From Saposhnikovia divaricata (Eukaryota; Streptophyta; Magnoliopsida; Apiales; Apiaceae): DNA of 64,000 bases. How positions within the stretch are numbered: position 1 is the stretch's first letter; the number at the start of each line of letters is the position of its first letter. The position numbers were made by a program, and so were the translations under genes. This document shows, piece after piece, positions 46,130-56,417 of this stretch. The DNA lies in assembly GCA_036435485.1 (NCBI GenBank), contig CM071595.1, positions 101,362,580 to 101,426,579 of the forward strand, written 5' to 3'. Under the pieces are notes generated by a model. It ran no database searches. It saw only the letters and a program-made list of their open reading frames with translations, and was not told where the DNA came from.

Positions 46130-46255
46130 AAAACAGGGGAGGAGAGAGAAAGGCTACTGCACTCTCACCTGCCGCAATGAGGCGTTGCGGATAGCCGCAA
46201 CGCCTCATTGCGGCAGGTGAGAATGCAATAGCTTTTCTCTCTCCTCCCCTGGTTT
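46130..46255. terminator. long inverted repeat between convergent genes
   Basis: Perfect 27-bp arms at 46164-46190 and 46195-46221 with a 4-base ATAG loop, each arm containing CCTGCCGCAATGAGGCGTTG. The pairing continues imperfectly to about 60 bp per arm (AGGGGAGGAGAGAGAAAGGCT / AGCTTTTCTCTCTCCTCCCC type). It lies between the ends of the transposase (+) and the coiled-coil gene (-). A termination or siRNA-producing role is inferred; the hairpin itself is certain. Confidence 0.6.
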
Positions 46256-46647
46256 CCCATGTTTTCCCCCGTTTTTAACCCAGTTTTTTTTTATTATTTA
46301 TTTTATAATATTTCAATTAAAAATTGGAAAAATGATAAAATTACAATTTATTTCAAATGTTAAATATAAAATTCGAGAAAAATGAAAAACTAATTTTTTT
46401 TACCAAATTTTTTTTAATTCGAATTTACCAAAAAATATTTTTTTAAATCGAATAAATGTTAAAATAATATATTTTTGTTAATTGAAATGGAGATAAATTT
46501 TAAGCCAATAAAACAAAATGTTTAGAATAAACATCAAAGCAAGATTTTAATTCATTAATAATAATTTGGGAGGGGGAAAACATCAAAATACATTTTTTTA
46601 TTTCCAATAATTTCTTCGAAGATTCGGTACCCTCCTTTTTCTTCCTT

Positions 46648-46836
46648 CTACGGATCTCCATGCCCGTACAATCTCTTCAAATATGCAATCTCCATGTTAG
46701 CCTCTTTCAAGGCTTCTTGGAGATCTTCCACTTTCACCTCCAAATCAACAACTTGATCTTCAAGAACCTTGATCTCAATCTGGGCTTCTTTCAACTTTGT
46801 TTTTAAAATAGCCTCCTTCTCCTTTTTAGCATCCAT
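46648..46836 (-). CDS. small coiled-coil protein, 62 residues
   Basis: MDAKKEKEAILKTKLKEAQI begins a continuous heptad pattern (I/L/V at a and d positions, e.g. KVLEDQVVDLEVKVEDLQEA) to about residue 55, then a basic/Gly tail ending YGHGDP. A TATA box CTATAAATAC (minus strand, about 46908-46918) lies about 75 bp before the ATG. The composition contrasts strongly with the AT-rich surroundings. I do not recognise the family. It lies in the Mutator-like element, convergent with the transposase. A dimerising accessory protein is one guess. Confidence 0.55.
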   Translation of the reverse strand: MDAKKEKEAILKTKLKEAQIEIKVLEDQVVDLEVKVEDLQEALKEANMEIAYLKRLYGHGDP

Positions 46837-46906
46837 GACTTACTCTTTGTTGCTAGAGAGAAAATCGATAAGTTAGAATATGAAAAATAAACTTAGGTTG
46901 AGGGTG

Positions 46907-46918
46907 AGTATTTATAGA
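46907..46918 (-). promoter_or_regulatory. TATA box of the small coiled-coil gene
   Basis: Plus strand TATTTATAG, minus strand CTATAAATA. The same promoter block recurs near 48185 in the second 1.28-kb unit without the coding region. Confidence 0.5.
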
Positions 46919-47052
46919 TAAAAATTTTGAAAGTAAAACTTTTTCAACATTCAAATTCAAAATTAAATTTAGTGTAACTTGAAAATTACATTTGAATTTT
47001 TGGGAATGAAAGTTGAACACATGGAAGACTGTGTAATATTGCTGGAGCTAAT

Positions 47053-47111
47053 ACTGCCGCAATGACTCCTCGCGGCAGTAGAATACTGCCGCAATGTCTC
47101 CATGCGGCAGA
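47053..47111. repeat. two ACTGCCGC...GCGGCAGT hairpins, unit 1
   Basis: 47053-47079 (ACTGCCGC / GCGGCAGT, 8-bp arms) and 47085-47111 (CTGCCGCA / TGCGGCAG). They are copied at 48330-48356 and 48362-48388 in unit 2. Confidence 0.93.
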
Positions 47112-47448
47112 CAACCTCAGCATGACGTCATCCAGGCGTCAGTTTGAGTTCCCAACCTCTACTAATAAAATTGCCTTTAAAATTCGAAAAATATCATAAA
47201 ATTATATTTTATTCCTAATATTTAATTTAAAATTTGAGAAAAATGGTTGAAATTATTTTTCCCAGAATTTTAAACTAAAATTTGAAAAAAGCGATTAATT
47301 TAAAATATAATTTTATGTTTTTTTTCCAAATTTTAAAGCAATATTTATAAATAAATATTTTAAAATATTATTACTTAAAAAAATATTAAAATATGAGTGG
47401 AATTCGTTTTGCATTATGGTTAATAAGATTAACAGATGTGGCATTCTT

Positions 47449-47537
47449 GGCCGAGTGTGTTGGTGCCAATCGAAACTCCGAGGTTAAGCGTGCTTGGGGT
47501 AGAGCAAATCTATGATGGGTGACCCCCTGGGAAGTTC
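47449..47537 (+). repeat. 5S rRNA-derived segment 1 (with A and C box)
   Basis: The segment ACTCCGAGGTTAAGCGTGCT ... ATGGGTGACCCCCTGGGAAG closely follows the 3' two-thirds of plant 5S rRNA, including the pol III A-box (TTAAGCGTGCTTGGG) and C-box (GATGGGTGACC). The first ~45 nt of 5S are not recognisable, so it is not a 5S gene. Confidence 0.88.
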
Positions 47538-47714
47538 CTTTTTTCACAATTTTTTTTTAAGTTTGCTCAAAAAAATTATCTCTTTTCCCAAATATTCAAT
47601 TTAAAATTCATATATAAATGGTTAAATTATATTTTAATACAAATGTCCCACGAAAAAATAATTTTGTGATTCAAAAAAATTAGTAGCAAACTTAAAAAAA
47701 TTTTTTGAAAAAGG

Positions 47715-47803
47715 GAACTTCCCAAGGGGTCACCCATCATAGATTTGCTCTACCCCAAGCACGCTTAATCTCGGAGTTTCGATTCGCACCAACACACTCG
47801 GCC
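47715..47803 (-). repeat. 5S rRNA-derived segment 2 (inverted)
   Basis: Reverse complement of the same 5S-like segment (GGTCACCCATCATAG ... CACGCTTAATCTCGGAG), forming the right arm of the foldback. The 60-codon plus-strand frame over it is a shadow. Confidence 0.88.
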
Positions 47804-48329
47804 AGGAATGCCACATCTGTTAATTCTATTAACCATTCATATATGAATGTGAAACGAATTCCACTCATATTTCAATATTTTTTTTAAGTAATCATATTTT
47901 GGAGATATTTATTTATAAATATTGCTTTAAAATCCGAAAAAAATGCGCTAATAATTTTTTTGAATTACTAAATTATTTTTTTGAATTAACTAATTAATTT
48001 AAAATTTGAGAAAAATGGAAGAAATTATATTTCCTAGATTTTTAAACTAAAATTAAAAAAAAAACGATTACTATTTATAAAAATATTGAATCCATAATTT
48101 CCTTAAAAATGAATTATATGATATGATAAAAAATATGACAAAAAAAAGTGAAAAAAATTATATTCAAACTTAGGTTGAGGGTGAGTATTTATAGATAAAA
48201 ATTTTGAAAGTAAAACTTTTTCAACATTCAAATTCAAAATTAAATTTAGTGTAACTTGAAAATTACATTTGAATTTTTGGGAATGAAAGTTGAACACATG
48301 GAAGACTGTGTAATATTGCTGGAGCTAAT

Positions 48330-48388
48330 ACTGCCGCAATGACTCCTCGCGGCAGTAGAATACTGCCGCAATGTCTCCATGCGGCAGA
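48330..48388. repeat. two ACTGCCGC...GCGGCAGT hairpins, unit 2
   Basis: Duplicate of the pair at 47053-47111, shifted by 1277 bp with no visible change. Confidence 0.93.
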
Positions 48389-48725
48389 CAACCTCAGCAT
48401 GACGTCATCCAGGCGTCAGTTTGAGTTCCCAACCTCTACTAATAAAATTGCCTTTAAAATTCGAAAAATATCATAAAATTATATTTTATTCCTAATATTT
48501 AATTTAAAATTTGAGAAAAATGGTTGAAATTATTTTTCCCAGAATTTTAAACTAAAATTTGAAAAAAGCGATTAATTTAAAATATAATTTTATGTTTTTT
48601 TTCCGAATTTTAAAGCAATATTTATAAATAAATATTTTAAAATATTATTACTTAAAAAAATATTAAAATATGAGTGGAATTCGTTTTGCATTATGGATAA
48701 TAAGATTAACAGATGTGGCATTCCT

Positions 48726-48814
48726 GGCCGAGTGTGTTGGTGCCAATCGAAATTCCGAGGTTAAGCGTGCTTGGGGTAGAGCAAATCTATGATCGGTGAC
48801 CCCCTGGGAAGTTC
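48726..48814 (+). repeat. 5S rRNA-derived segment 3
   Basis: Unit-2 copy of segment 1 with a few changes (AATTCCGAGG, GATCGGTGACC in the C box). Confidence 0.87.
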
Positions 48815-48990
48815 CCTTTTTCACAATTTTTTTTTAAGTTTGCTCAAAAAAATTATCTCTTTTCCCAAATATTCAATTTAAAATTCATATATAAATGGTT
48901 AAATTATATTTTAATACAAATGTCCCACGAAAAAATAATTTTGTGATTCAAAAAAATTAGTAGCAAACTTAAAAAATTTTTTTGAAAAAG

Positions 48991-49080
48991 GGAACTTCCC
49001 AAGGGGTCACCCATCATAGATTTGCTCTACCCCAAGCACGCTTAATCTCGGAGTTTCGATTCGCACCAACACACTCGGCC
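48991..49080 (-). repeat. 5S rRNA-derived segment 4 (inverted)
   Basis: Unit-2 copy of segment 2, right arm of the second foldback. Confidence 0.87.
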
Positions 49081-49640
49081 AGGAATGCCACATCTGTTAA
49101 TTCTATTAACCATTCATATATGAATGTAAAACGAATTCCACTCATATTCAATATTTTTTTTAAGTAATCATATTTTGGAGATATTTATTTATAAATATTG
49201 CTTTAAAATCCGAAAAAAATGCGCTAATAATTTTTTTGAATTAATAAATTATTTTTTTGAATTAGCTAATTAATTTAAAATTCGAGAAAAATGGAAGAAA
49301 ATATATTTCCTAGATTTTTAAACTAAAATTCGAAAAAAACGATTACTATTTATAAAAATATTGAATCCATAATTTCCTTAAAAATGAATTATATGATATG
49401 ATAAAAAATATGACAAAAAAAGTGAAAAAAAATTATATTCTATTGATAAAATATTTTTTTTCCCAAAATTTAATTTAAAATTTGAAACATTTAATTTTAA
49501 AAAAATTTAGGAAAAACTTTTATCAATAGAATATCATTTTTCCAATTTTTAATATCAAGAAATAAATTACAGAACTAATTTATTTCAAATGTTAAATATA
49601 AAATTCGAGAAAAACGAAAAACTAGAAATAAATATAAAAT

Positions 49641-49715
49641 ACTGCCGCAATGACTCCCCGCGGCAGTATCCAAAAAAAAAGATTTAAAAATGCTGCCGCA
49701 AGGAGACATTGCGGC
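49641..49715. repeat. two hairpins at the right of the cluster
   Basis: ACTGCCGCAATGACTCC...GCGGCAGT at 49641-49667 and CTGCCGCAAGG...TTGCGGCT at about 49693-49714. They are the last members seen, 250 bp from the Ulp1 stop codon, which ties that gene to the same element. Confidence 0.9.
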
Positions 49716-49968
49716 TAGGCTTGTTTTTTTTTAAAGGTTCTGCCTATTTTTTCTTCTATCCAGTAAAAACAGACAGCAAAATAAACTGCAATAAGGAGTC
49801 TGTTTTTACTGCTTTCCATGCATATTTAAAACCTGTTTCAACCACATAAACACAACAATACCAAATCAACACAATCCCAACTAATATAAATACAACAATA
49901 CAACTAATTACTTTCAAAGCAAAATTAACAAAATAATAATACAATCAAATAAACAAGATCAAAATTAA
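49716..49968. other. 3' flank of the Ulp1 gene
   Basis: AT-rich; probably the 3' UTR of the minus-strand protease gene. No other feature is supported. Confidence 0.45.
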
Positions 49969-50199
49969 CTAAAGTCCCAGATTCCTCTGTTGTAACCCGG
50001 CATTAGTCATTCTCCGCGCTTCCCCTTTAAAAAGCTCCCAAGCTATGCGATACCGGAAAGTCATAACATCATGTACAGGGTGCCACCTTGCATCTTTCAA
50101 TGATATGCCGCCAAGTATAGCATCCATATACTTGCAAACGTACACACCACAATCAGAGCCGCCTTGTTGCTTCGGTCGATCCGTAATGAACTTCACATC
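49969..50199 (-). pseudogene. Ulp1-type protease, catalytic-Cys half of the last exon
   Basis: Encodes VKFITDRPKQQGGSDCGVYV and on to a stop at 49969. QQGGSDCGV holds the oxyanion Gln and catalytic Cys of the C48/Ulp1 cysteine protease fold. The exon is cut at 50199 by the SIRE element. Without it and one ACATC copy, the exon 63312-63242 + 50194-49969 is 297 nt, exactly 99 codons with the stop. The coding sequence itself looks undamaged, so the break is the insertion. Ulp1 enzymes process or remove SUMO; transposon-borne ones have unknown targets. Confidence 0.88.
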
Positions 50200-51215
50200 T
50201 GTTATTCCCAGATTACACACTTGTATAATTGTAGAAGGGGGGGTTGAATACAATTCTTGATATTTATAAATTTCTGATAAGAACTCCAGAAATCTATACT
50301 TAGATAATTGCTTGTAAAAAGATTAATGCATAAACACATAAAAAATCAGGTGGTTAAATGAACCACCTGAAGCTTTTATTCGAAGAAAACTCTGTGATAC
50401 AAAAGTACACAGCTTCTGTTTTACAACTCTTTGCTTTCTAAGAATATTAAATAGAAACCCTAAGCAAAATGTATCTGTTTTTCTTAACCTACAAAGAGTT
50501 GCTACAGTTGGTTATAAATCCCAAGTTTTACAAGTACTACTGGAATAAGATAATATTAATCTAATTCTAGTTGACTTGCTACTACACTCCAAATACACAT
50601 GTAGCCGAAAGGTTGTCCTTGTGTTCAGACATGTCTTCTGCACCTTTCTTGTATTCATAGTGTAAACGGAATGCTTCTTTCTTCTGTGTTTCCAAAGTAT
50701 GGCTGCCATGCTGCTTTTTGTATCTACTATCAACCCATGTGATCTGTCAGTCAAACATGTCCTTATCAACTGCTAATCCCCAGCTAATCATAGAAGACAG
50801 TGTCAATGATTATCCGTTGATATTGTACACTAACATCCGTTGATGATGTATTGAGCGGTATCCGTTGATATTGAGACTTGAGCTGTATCCGTTGATAGAG
50901 TGGATTTGAGTTGTATCCGTTGATAGAGTTTTGTCTTCATCTGTTGATACACTTTCACTTAGACAGAATTACATAGCACAGCTTATTTACAATTGGCTAC
51001 CCTATTCTGTCTATCCGTTGATGGTCAACATGACTGTGGATAAAAACACTATCAACTGATAACATAGAGATGCTGCAGTATGCTACAAAACCTCATCCGT
51101 TGATGAGCTACCTGTCAACGGATAGAGTTATAAATCCTCATCCGTTGATAGCTACAAAACCTTATACAATTAGATTGATTGTGAAGTTATCATCAAGTAC
51201 AACATATTCCTAACA
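50200..51215 (-). repeat. 3' LTR of the SIRE element (element orientation)
   Basis: Plus strand TGTTATTCCC...TCCTAACA. It contains about nine perfect ATCCGTTGA/TCAACGGAT words in 50811-51148, both orientations. Confidence 0.95.
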
Positions 51216-51230
51216 ATCTCCCCCAATTTA
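51216..51230 (-). promoter_or_regulatory. polypurine tract of the SIRE element
   Basis: The minus strand reads AAATTGGGGGAGAT just before the LTR start TGTTAGG, the typical copia plus-strand primer. Confidence 0.88.
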
Positions 51231-51387
51231 TACTTGATGGCAATAAAGCATAAATTCAGGACCTTGATGATAACAAAACATTCCTAAAGATATATAAAGA
51301 ACAATGCATAAATTGTATTAAGCTACAAAAATTAAAAACTGAAAGTTTGAGAAATTTACAGAGAAGTGCTCCTCTAGACTGAGCAGA

Positions 51388-53412
51388 TTAAGACTGTTTC
51401 TTTTCTCTTGTTGGCATCACCCTTGATTTTCCTTCTTTGGCAGAGTTGGACTCAATCTGTATTTGGAGTTGCCTATAGAAGGCATCTTCTTCATCTACCT
51501 TTGGATTTAGCTTTTGTTGTAACCATCTCAGGTATTGAGAACTAGCCTTTGGTAGTTGGTCTTCTAACCTGAAGAATCTCCTGTTACCATCTTCATCCCT
51601 GAACTCCATCATCCAGAAGGGTTGAAGGTGGATTTTCTGTCCATTGTATGGGATCTTCATCTTCCTTGGTAGACTTGATGGTGAGTTCCATTCCCTCCTT
51701 ATTTGTTCTATTCTGTCCAGTATCTCCCCTTTTGCTATCTTGGAGAACCCTGTGCATCTCTTGATTGCAGAGAACACTTTGGTTAAGGTCTGATAATTTT
51801 CTCCAAGAATCCTTTGTAGTGGCCATGTCCTTTCCTTTCTTCCCTTGTATACAAAGACCAATCTCTCAGGCAAATGTTTATATTTGTCAATCCCTCTTAC
51901 TTCTGACAATTCATCCAGATAAAGATTCATGCCAGAGTATTCTTCAATATCTGCCTGATAGATAAAATCATCCTTGTTTTCCAAGATTGGCTGCCTGACA
52001 ATAGCAGGTACCCTAGCAACTTGAATTGGTTCCTTTGAAGGTTGCTTCCTTGGTATCCTTTTCTTCTGTATAGGCTTCTGTTGAGGCTTCAGCAAGAATG
52101 AAGGAACCTCAATGGAGTCAAGATTCATTGGTTCCTCTTTAGGTACTATAGGATCACCATGGAAATTCACAGCTGGGTTGAATACTTTTACAGAAATAGG
52201 TTGTGATGAGCCAACTGTCTCCTTGCTTTCAATTTCTGGAGAGACAGGCCTCCTTGCCTTTGATTTCATTCTCTTAGATTTGGATTTGGGGACTGATTTC
52301 CCTTTCCTTCTGGATTTGGGGACTTCCTCAGGTTCCCTCATTTCATCCTCTACCTCATCCATTAACTCTTGAGCCAGCCTTTCTTGCTTCTCATCTGAGT
52401 TTTCATATTGATTTTCAGTGCTTGGTTGAGATTCTCTTAGCAGCCTTGAAGTCTCTTCTCTCTTGGCTTCAACAAATCTAGGATGGCTGTTGGATATGTT
52501 TAGAACTTTTCCATTCCTTATGATTACAGCCATCCATTCTCTTACATAACTGTTAGTCTTCTTCTTGAATTCCTTAATTTGCTTACCCATCAGCTTCTCT
52601 TCATCATCCTTGGGAAATGGAAAGTCCAGTTGTAACTTGTTTTTCCCATTTGCTTTTGGTGGTGAGTAGGGTCTTGTTTTGATGTAGGGTTCAAATTCTT
52701 TAACATGAGAAGGCTCAGCATCATAGAATGTGGGAGCCACAATTGTTGGAGTGAGCACCTTCAGAATTGTGGTAGATATTGTTGGAGCTGAGGTTTGGCT
52801 AGAGAACAGAGTTGATGTAATAGATTGATTGATCAATCTTTCTGACCTCATTATCCTTTCATAGTTTTCCTCTTTCATCTTTTGTAGAGCTTCAATTTTG
52901 GCTAGCTTTTCCTCTTCTGTCATGTTTGAGAAATCAAACTCTTCAGATAGAGCTACTTGTACAGGTTTGGATTTGCTGGGGGAAGCTGTGACAATAAAGT
53001 CCTGTGGATTGACCACTATGGTAGGCTGCTGCTCCCCCTCACTTGCTGCTTCCCTTCTTTCAGAAATTAAGATTTGACTTGTAGTTGCCACAGCCTCTTC
53101 CACTTTCTCCCCCTTTTTGTTAGCATCAAGGGTTTGACTAGAAGTTGGGGCTGCAACTAACTTTTCTAGCAGTTGGGTTTGCAGTTTTTGATGTTGAAGA
53201 AATTGCTCCATCTGGGATTCCATCTTTTCCACTTTTGAGTTGAGTAGTTGCACAGACTTAGCCAGGTTGTCTTCTTTGAGGAACCTTTGTTGCAACACCC
53301 TCTGAGTGGCTGTAGGAGCTAGTTGCTCTAACTTGGAATCCACGGAGATCTTCACATCCTTGATTTCTTGTTTGACCTCCTCTAAGTTGGATCTCTGAAT
53401 CACCATTTGCAT
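51388..53412 (-). pseudogene. SIRE extra ORF (ORF3), C-terminal part
   Basis: 674 residues, rich in Lys/Glu/Ser, starting in a predicted coiled coil (KVEKMESQMEQFLQHQK). Basic clusters (KSRRKGKSVPKSKSKRMKSK) look like nuclear-localisation sequence. A compact C-terminal domain follows (LYLDELSEVRGIDKYKHLPE ... WMMEFRDEDGNRRFF). It continues the preceding frame after a one-base shift near 53490, so one ORF of about 1500 codons has been split. I see no transmembrane segment. Function unknown. Confidence 0.75.
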
Positions 53413-55916
53413 CTTTTGTAACTTAAGGGAGTCAATTGCCTGTTGAAGAACAACCTTTCTCTGTGGATCTGCTTCTGGGTGCTCAGCCAGGGCAGATTAT
53501 ATTGCCTTATGATTTCCACATCAAGTTGATGATAGGTGTAGTTGTGAGCAAATTTAAAATCATGAATACTGCTACCACCTTCATCTTCAGGGCTCTGGCT
53601 GTCTTCATCTTCAGAATCTTCAAATTCTTCACTCTCAGCAGTGGTTGGCAGAGCTTCTAAAGATTCCTTAGCTCTAAGTAGAGACTGTGAGGTGTGCACT
53701 AGGTGCATTGCCTCCTCTGCTTCCACATTGCCCTGTTGTGCCAGAATTTGATAGGCAGGAACAGGGTGAGTAAAGGTTTCAGCATCCAAGGAGATGGAGT
53801 CAATCATGGACTGATATTCTCTTTGAAATTCCATTTCCTTGGCTGCATCCTCAACCTCCATTGACTCACTAGCAATGGCTGCTTCTTCCATCCTTATTTC
53901 TCCTGTAGTCCCTTCTCTCCTCTCATCTCTATTTTCTTGCATCAAGGGCTCCCCTTGGCTCACACCTCTCACACCCTCACCTTCACCTACTAAGGTGGAA
54001 CTCTCAGTCTCTCCTTTTGCCTGACCGGAAGAAATGGCCAGCCTCTCATTATTTAGCTCTCCTTTTGCCTGCTCACAAGGCAGCCTCTCACTCCCTTCCC
54101 TCAATCCTAAAAGTGTTTCAACTACTGAGAACTCCTCCACACTTGACACAGGAATGTCAGATATAGCAGTGGTAGAGTGAGTTATCAACGGATAAGGAAT
54201 ATCCGTTGATGGAGTAGTTACAGCTGTCAACGGATGGCTAGACAGAGGCGCATCCGTTGATGGCGAAACACTTGTCAACGGATGAAGGATATCCGTTGAG
54301 GAAGGAATAATTTTTTCCGTTGAAGAGAAAACCAACACTGAATCTGTGGAGATTGATTTTAAGTTTGAGGCCACAGTCTGTGTTGAGAATTCTGGAAGGG
54401 AAGATTGATGGTCCAACAAATCATCTATAAGATGATGACCACCAATTACAGAGTGGGGCTTCTCCAAGAATCTTAAAGATGGAGAATCAGGAATTGATGT
54501 AGATATCATATCCACATCCAGAGATGGAGTTGGTGATGGTGGATTGTAATGTGTATCGATTTGAAGATTAAGATCAAGGGGCTGTGACTCCACATTTATT
54601 GAAGCCACATCAAACTGAGTTTGAGAAGGTACAGTTTCCTGTACTGTGTGTGCACCCTGTGATTCCCCTGTAGTTTTAGATTTCACTCTTCTTCCATAGG
54701 TTTTTGAGAGTGGGCTATTTGTGTCTCTAACCCTCTTGTGCAGTGTTCCTTGTGGGGAACTTGATTCAGTAGTCACACTCTGTTGAGAGAGTGTAACTAG
54801 AATTTGGCTTGAAGTTACATTAGCAGTCTTTTGAGAGACTGAAATGGTGGTTGCACTCATCTCTCCTTCCTTATCCTTAGGGCTTCTTTGATGTTCACCA
54901 TGTCCCTCACCACTCACTACCACCTTCACACTCCCCTCAAGAGTTTTGGTAGATTTTACAACAGGTGTCTTTTGAGAGACACCTGAGGTTTGCTTACTAG
55001 AATGTGATTTTGGAACTCTGGATTTGGTCACTTTGGTAGGAGCCTGTTTGGTCACAACTACAGACTCCATTGTGACACTAGAAGGCAAAGAAATTTGGGG
55101 GTTGGAGATAGGGGTTTCAGAGTTAGAAATAGTTACCTGAACAATTGGTAGATATACCAATTGTACTCCTGCATTGAGGTTCATTCGAATTAGGTCACTT
55201 AGGACTCTCTTCTCCTGAACAAAACATTGGAACTTGTTATCCGGGTTAGCAATGGATAGCTTATTCTCAGATACATGCAGTGCTAAGAGCATTAAAAATC
55301 TAGCAAAGTAGATATTCTTGCTCCTAGTTTCCTTTTTACCTAACTTTGCAGCTATCTCATACATAACTAATGTGCCAAAATTATAGAATTTATCATTTAA
55401 GAGCATACACATCATAGATAGCATGGACTGTGTAACAACATCAAAATTACTAATTTTGCCTGAAAAAGTTTTAATGAAGGCATCACAGAAATAGCTCCAT
55501 TCTTTAACCATTCTTTTCCTAACAATTTTCCCTAAGTTTTCAGTACTAAGGGCATAATTAATAGAATTAAGCATGGCAACAATTTCAGCATCAGTGGGTA
55601 CTTTCAGACAGTTATTCTCAGGCAATTTTAAACAAGCAGTTATTACATCAGAATTAACCACATAGTTTTTACCCTTTAAAGAAAAAGTAATTGTACCGTC
55701 TGTGCCATTGTACTCAGCAGATGTCCATATTTCTTCAATTACCTCGTGGATTAAGGGAGTGGTGGCAGTCATAGCATATGACAGTTTGCATTTCTTCACG
55801 AAACTCATCAAAGTGTGGTAAGCTTCTGGAGCATTCACTGTGTCAACAAAGGCCGCGAAATTGTTCTTCTCATAGGTAAACCCAGTGGAGGACATCATCT
55901 TAACAATGGGCGCCAT
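53400..55916 (-). pseudogene. SIRE extra ORF (ORF3), N-terminal part ('env-like' position)
   Basis: The ATG at 55916 is about 500 bp after the pol stop. The N-terminal ~260 residues form a folded-looking domain (AYHTLMSFVKKCKLSYAMT; WSYFCDAFIKTFSGKISNFD). A long Ser/Thr/Pro/Gln-rich region follows, then acidic stretches. The frame is lost near 53490 and ends at 53400. SIRE elements carry an ORF here that has been called env-like. This one shows no signal peptide or membrane anchor, so I do not call it an envelope protein. Its disordered part absorbs several ATCCGTTGA words as HPLT and STD. Confidence 0.75.
54184..54300. repeat. cluster of inverted ATCAACGGAT/ATCCGTTGAT words in ORF3
   Basis: Six words of alternating orientation. 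The first pair is a perfect hairpin: ATCAACGGATA (54184-54194), loop AGGAA, TATCCGTTGAT (54200-54210). Confidence 0.95.
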
Positions 55917-56170
55917 TGAAGTGTTTGAACTTTGGTTATAGAGAGTTTTAGAGAAGAGGATGCAGTTAACTTTTGATATGCTTGAAAATGAATAAAAGTG
56001 AGATGTGAAAGTATAAGTCAGCCTTTTATATTTTTCAAGAATTAAAAATGAAATAATTAAAAGTAATTACTCCATTGGTCAAAAGTAACTGTCAGATAAT
56101 AAATGAAAAGAAAATAAGTACAGCCATGATTAGATACACACGGTTACCAACGGTTATAAAAAAATGTATA

Positions 56171-56301
56171 TCAACGGATATAGAATGAACGGTTGAGATA
56201 CAGTTTATCCGTTGATGACGTGGATAGCCTGTTACCCGTTGACATGCGAAAATCTAGTAATGTGTTTATACTATCAACGGATAAAAGGATATCCGTTGAT
56301 A
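56171..56301. repeat. inverted ATCAACGGAT words between pol and ORF3
   Basis: Five words, ending in a perfect hairpin: TATCAACGGATA (56272-56283), loop AAAGGA, TATCCGTTGATA (56290-56301). Non-coding spacer, possibly the leader of the ORF3 transcript. Confidence 0.93.
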
Positions 56302-56417
56302 AGCTAATTTTGCCTTAGACAAAATTTCTGCAGAAAATTTTTCTGAAAGTTTTAACTTTCAAGAAAATCAAAACACATTTCTAGCTGCAATGCAGTGAAA
56401 TCAAATATCACTAGGAA

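Larger units (their letters stand above)
47328..47932. repeat. foldback with 5S rRNA-like arms, unit 1
   Basis: Left arm about 47328-47552 and right arm about 47700-47932 are inverted copies (e.g. GAGTGGAATTCGTTT and AAACGAATTCCACTC), with a ~150-bp AT-rich loop. Each arm contains one 5S-like segment. The copy in unit 2 lies at about 48605-49205. Confidence 0.88.
46891..49440. repeat. tandem duplication, 1277-bp units
   Basis: Unit 1 is 46891-48167 and unit 2 is 48168 to about 49440; both begin ACTTAGGTTGAGGGTGAG and end TTATATTC. They differ by a handful of substitutions and small indels, so the duplication is recent. Each unit includes two GC-rich hairpins and a foldback with two 5S-rRNA-like arms. 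Confidence 0.93.

Noticed and set aside
47449..47537. A functional 5S rRNA gene
   Set aside because: The first third of 5S rRNA is not recognisable and no T-run terminator follows at the right place. It is a derived segment.
47705..47887. 60-codon frame repeated at 48982-49167
   Set aside because: It is the complement of the 5S-derived arm and its flank. The repeat is explained by the 1277-bp duplication.
50811..51148. CRISPR-like look of the ATCCGTTGAT words
   Set aside because: Words are about 10 bp, of both orientations and irregular spacing, in a plant retrotransposon. There is no repeat-spacer periodicity.
53400..55916. Calling the SIRE extra ORF an envelope gene
   Set aside because: There is no visible signal peptide, furin-like site or membrane anchor; position alone is not enough.
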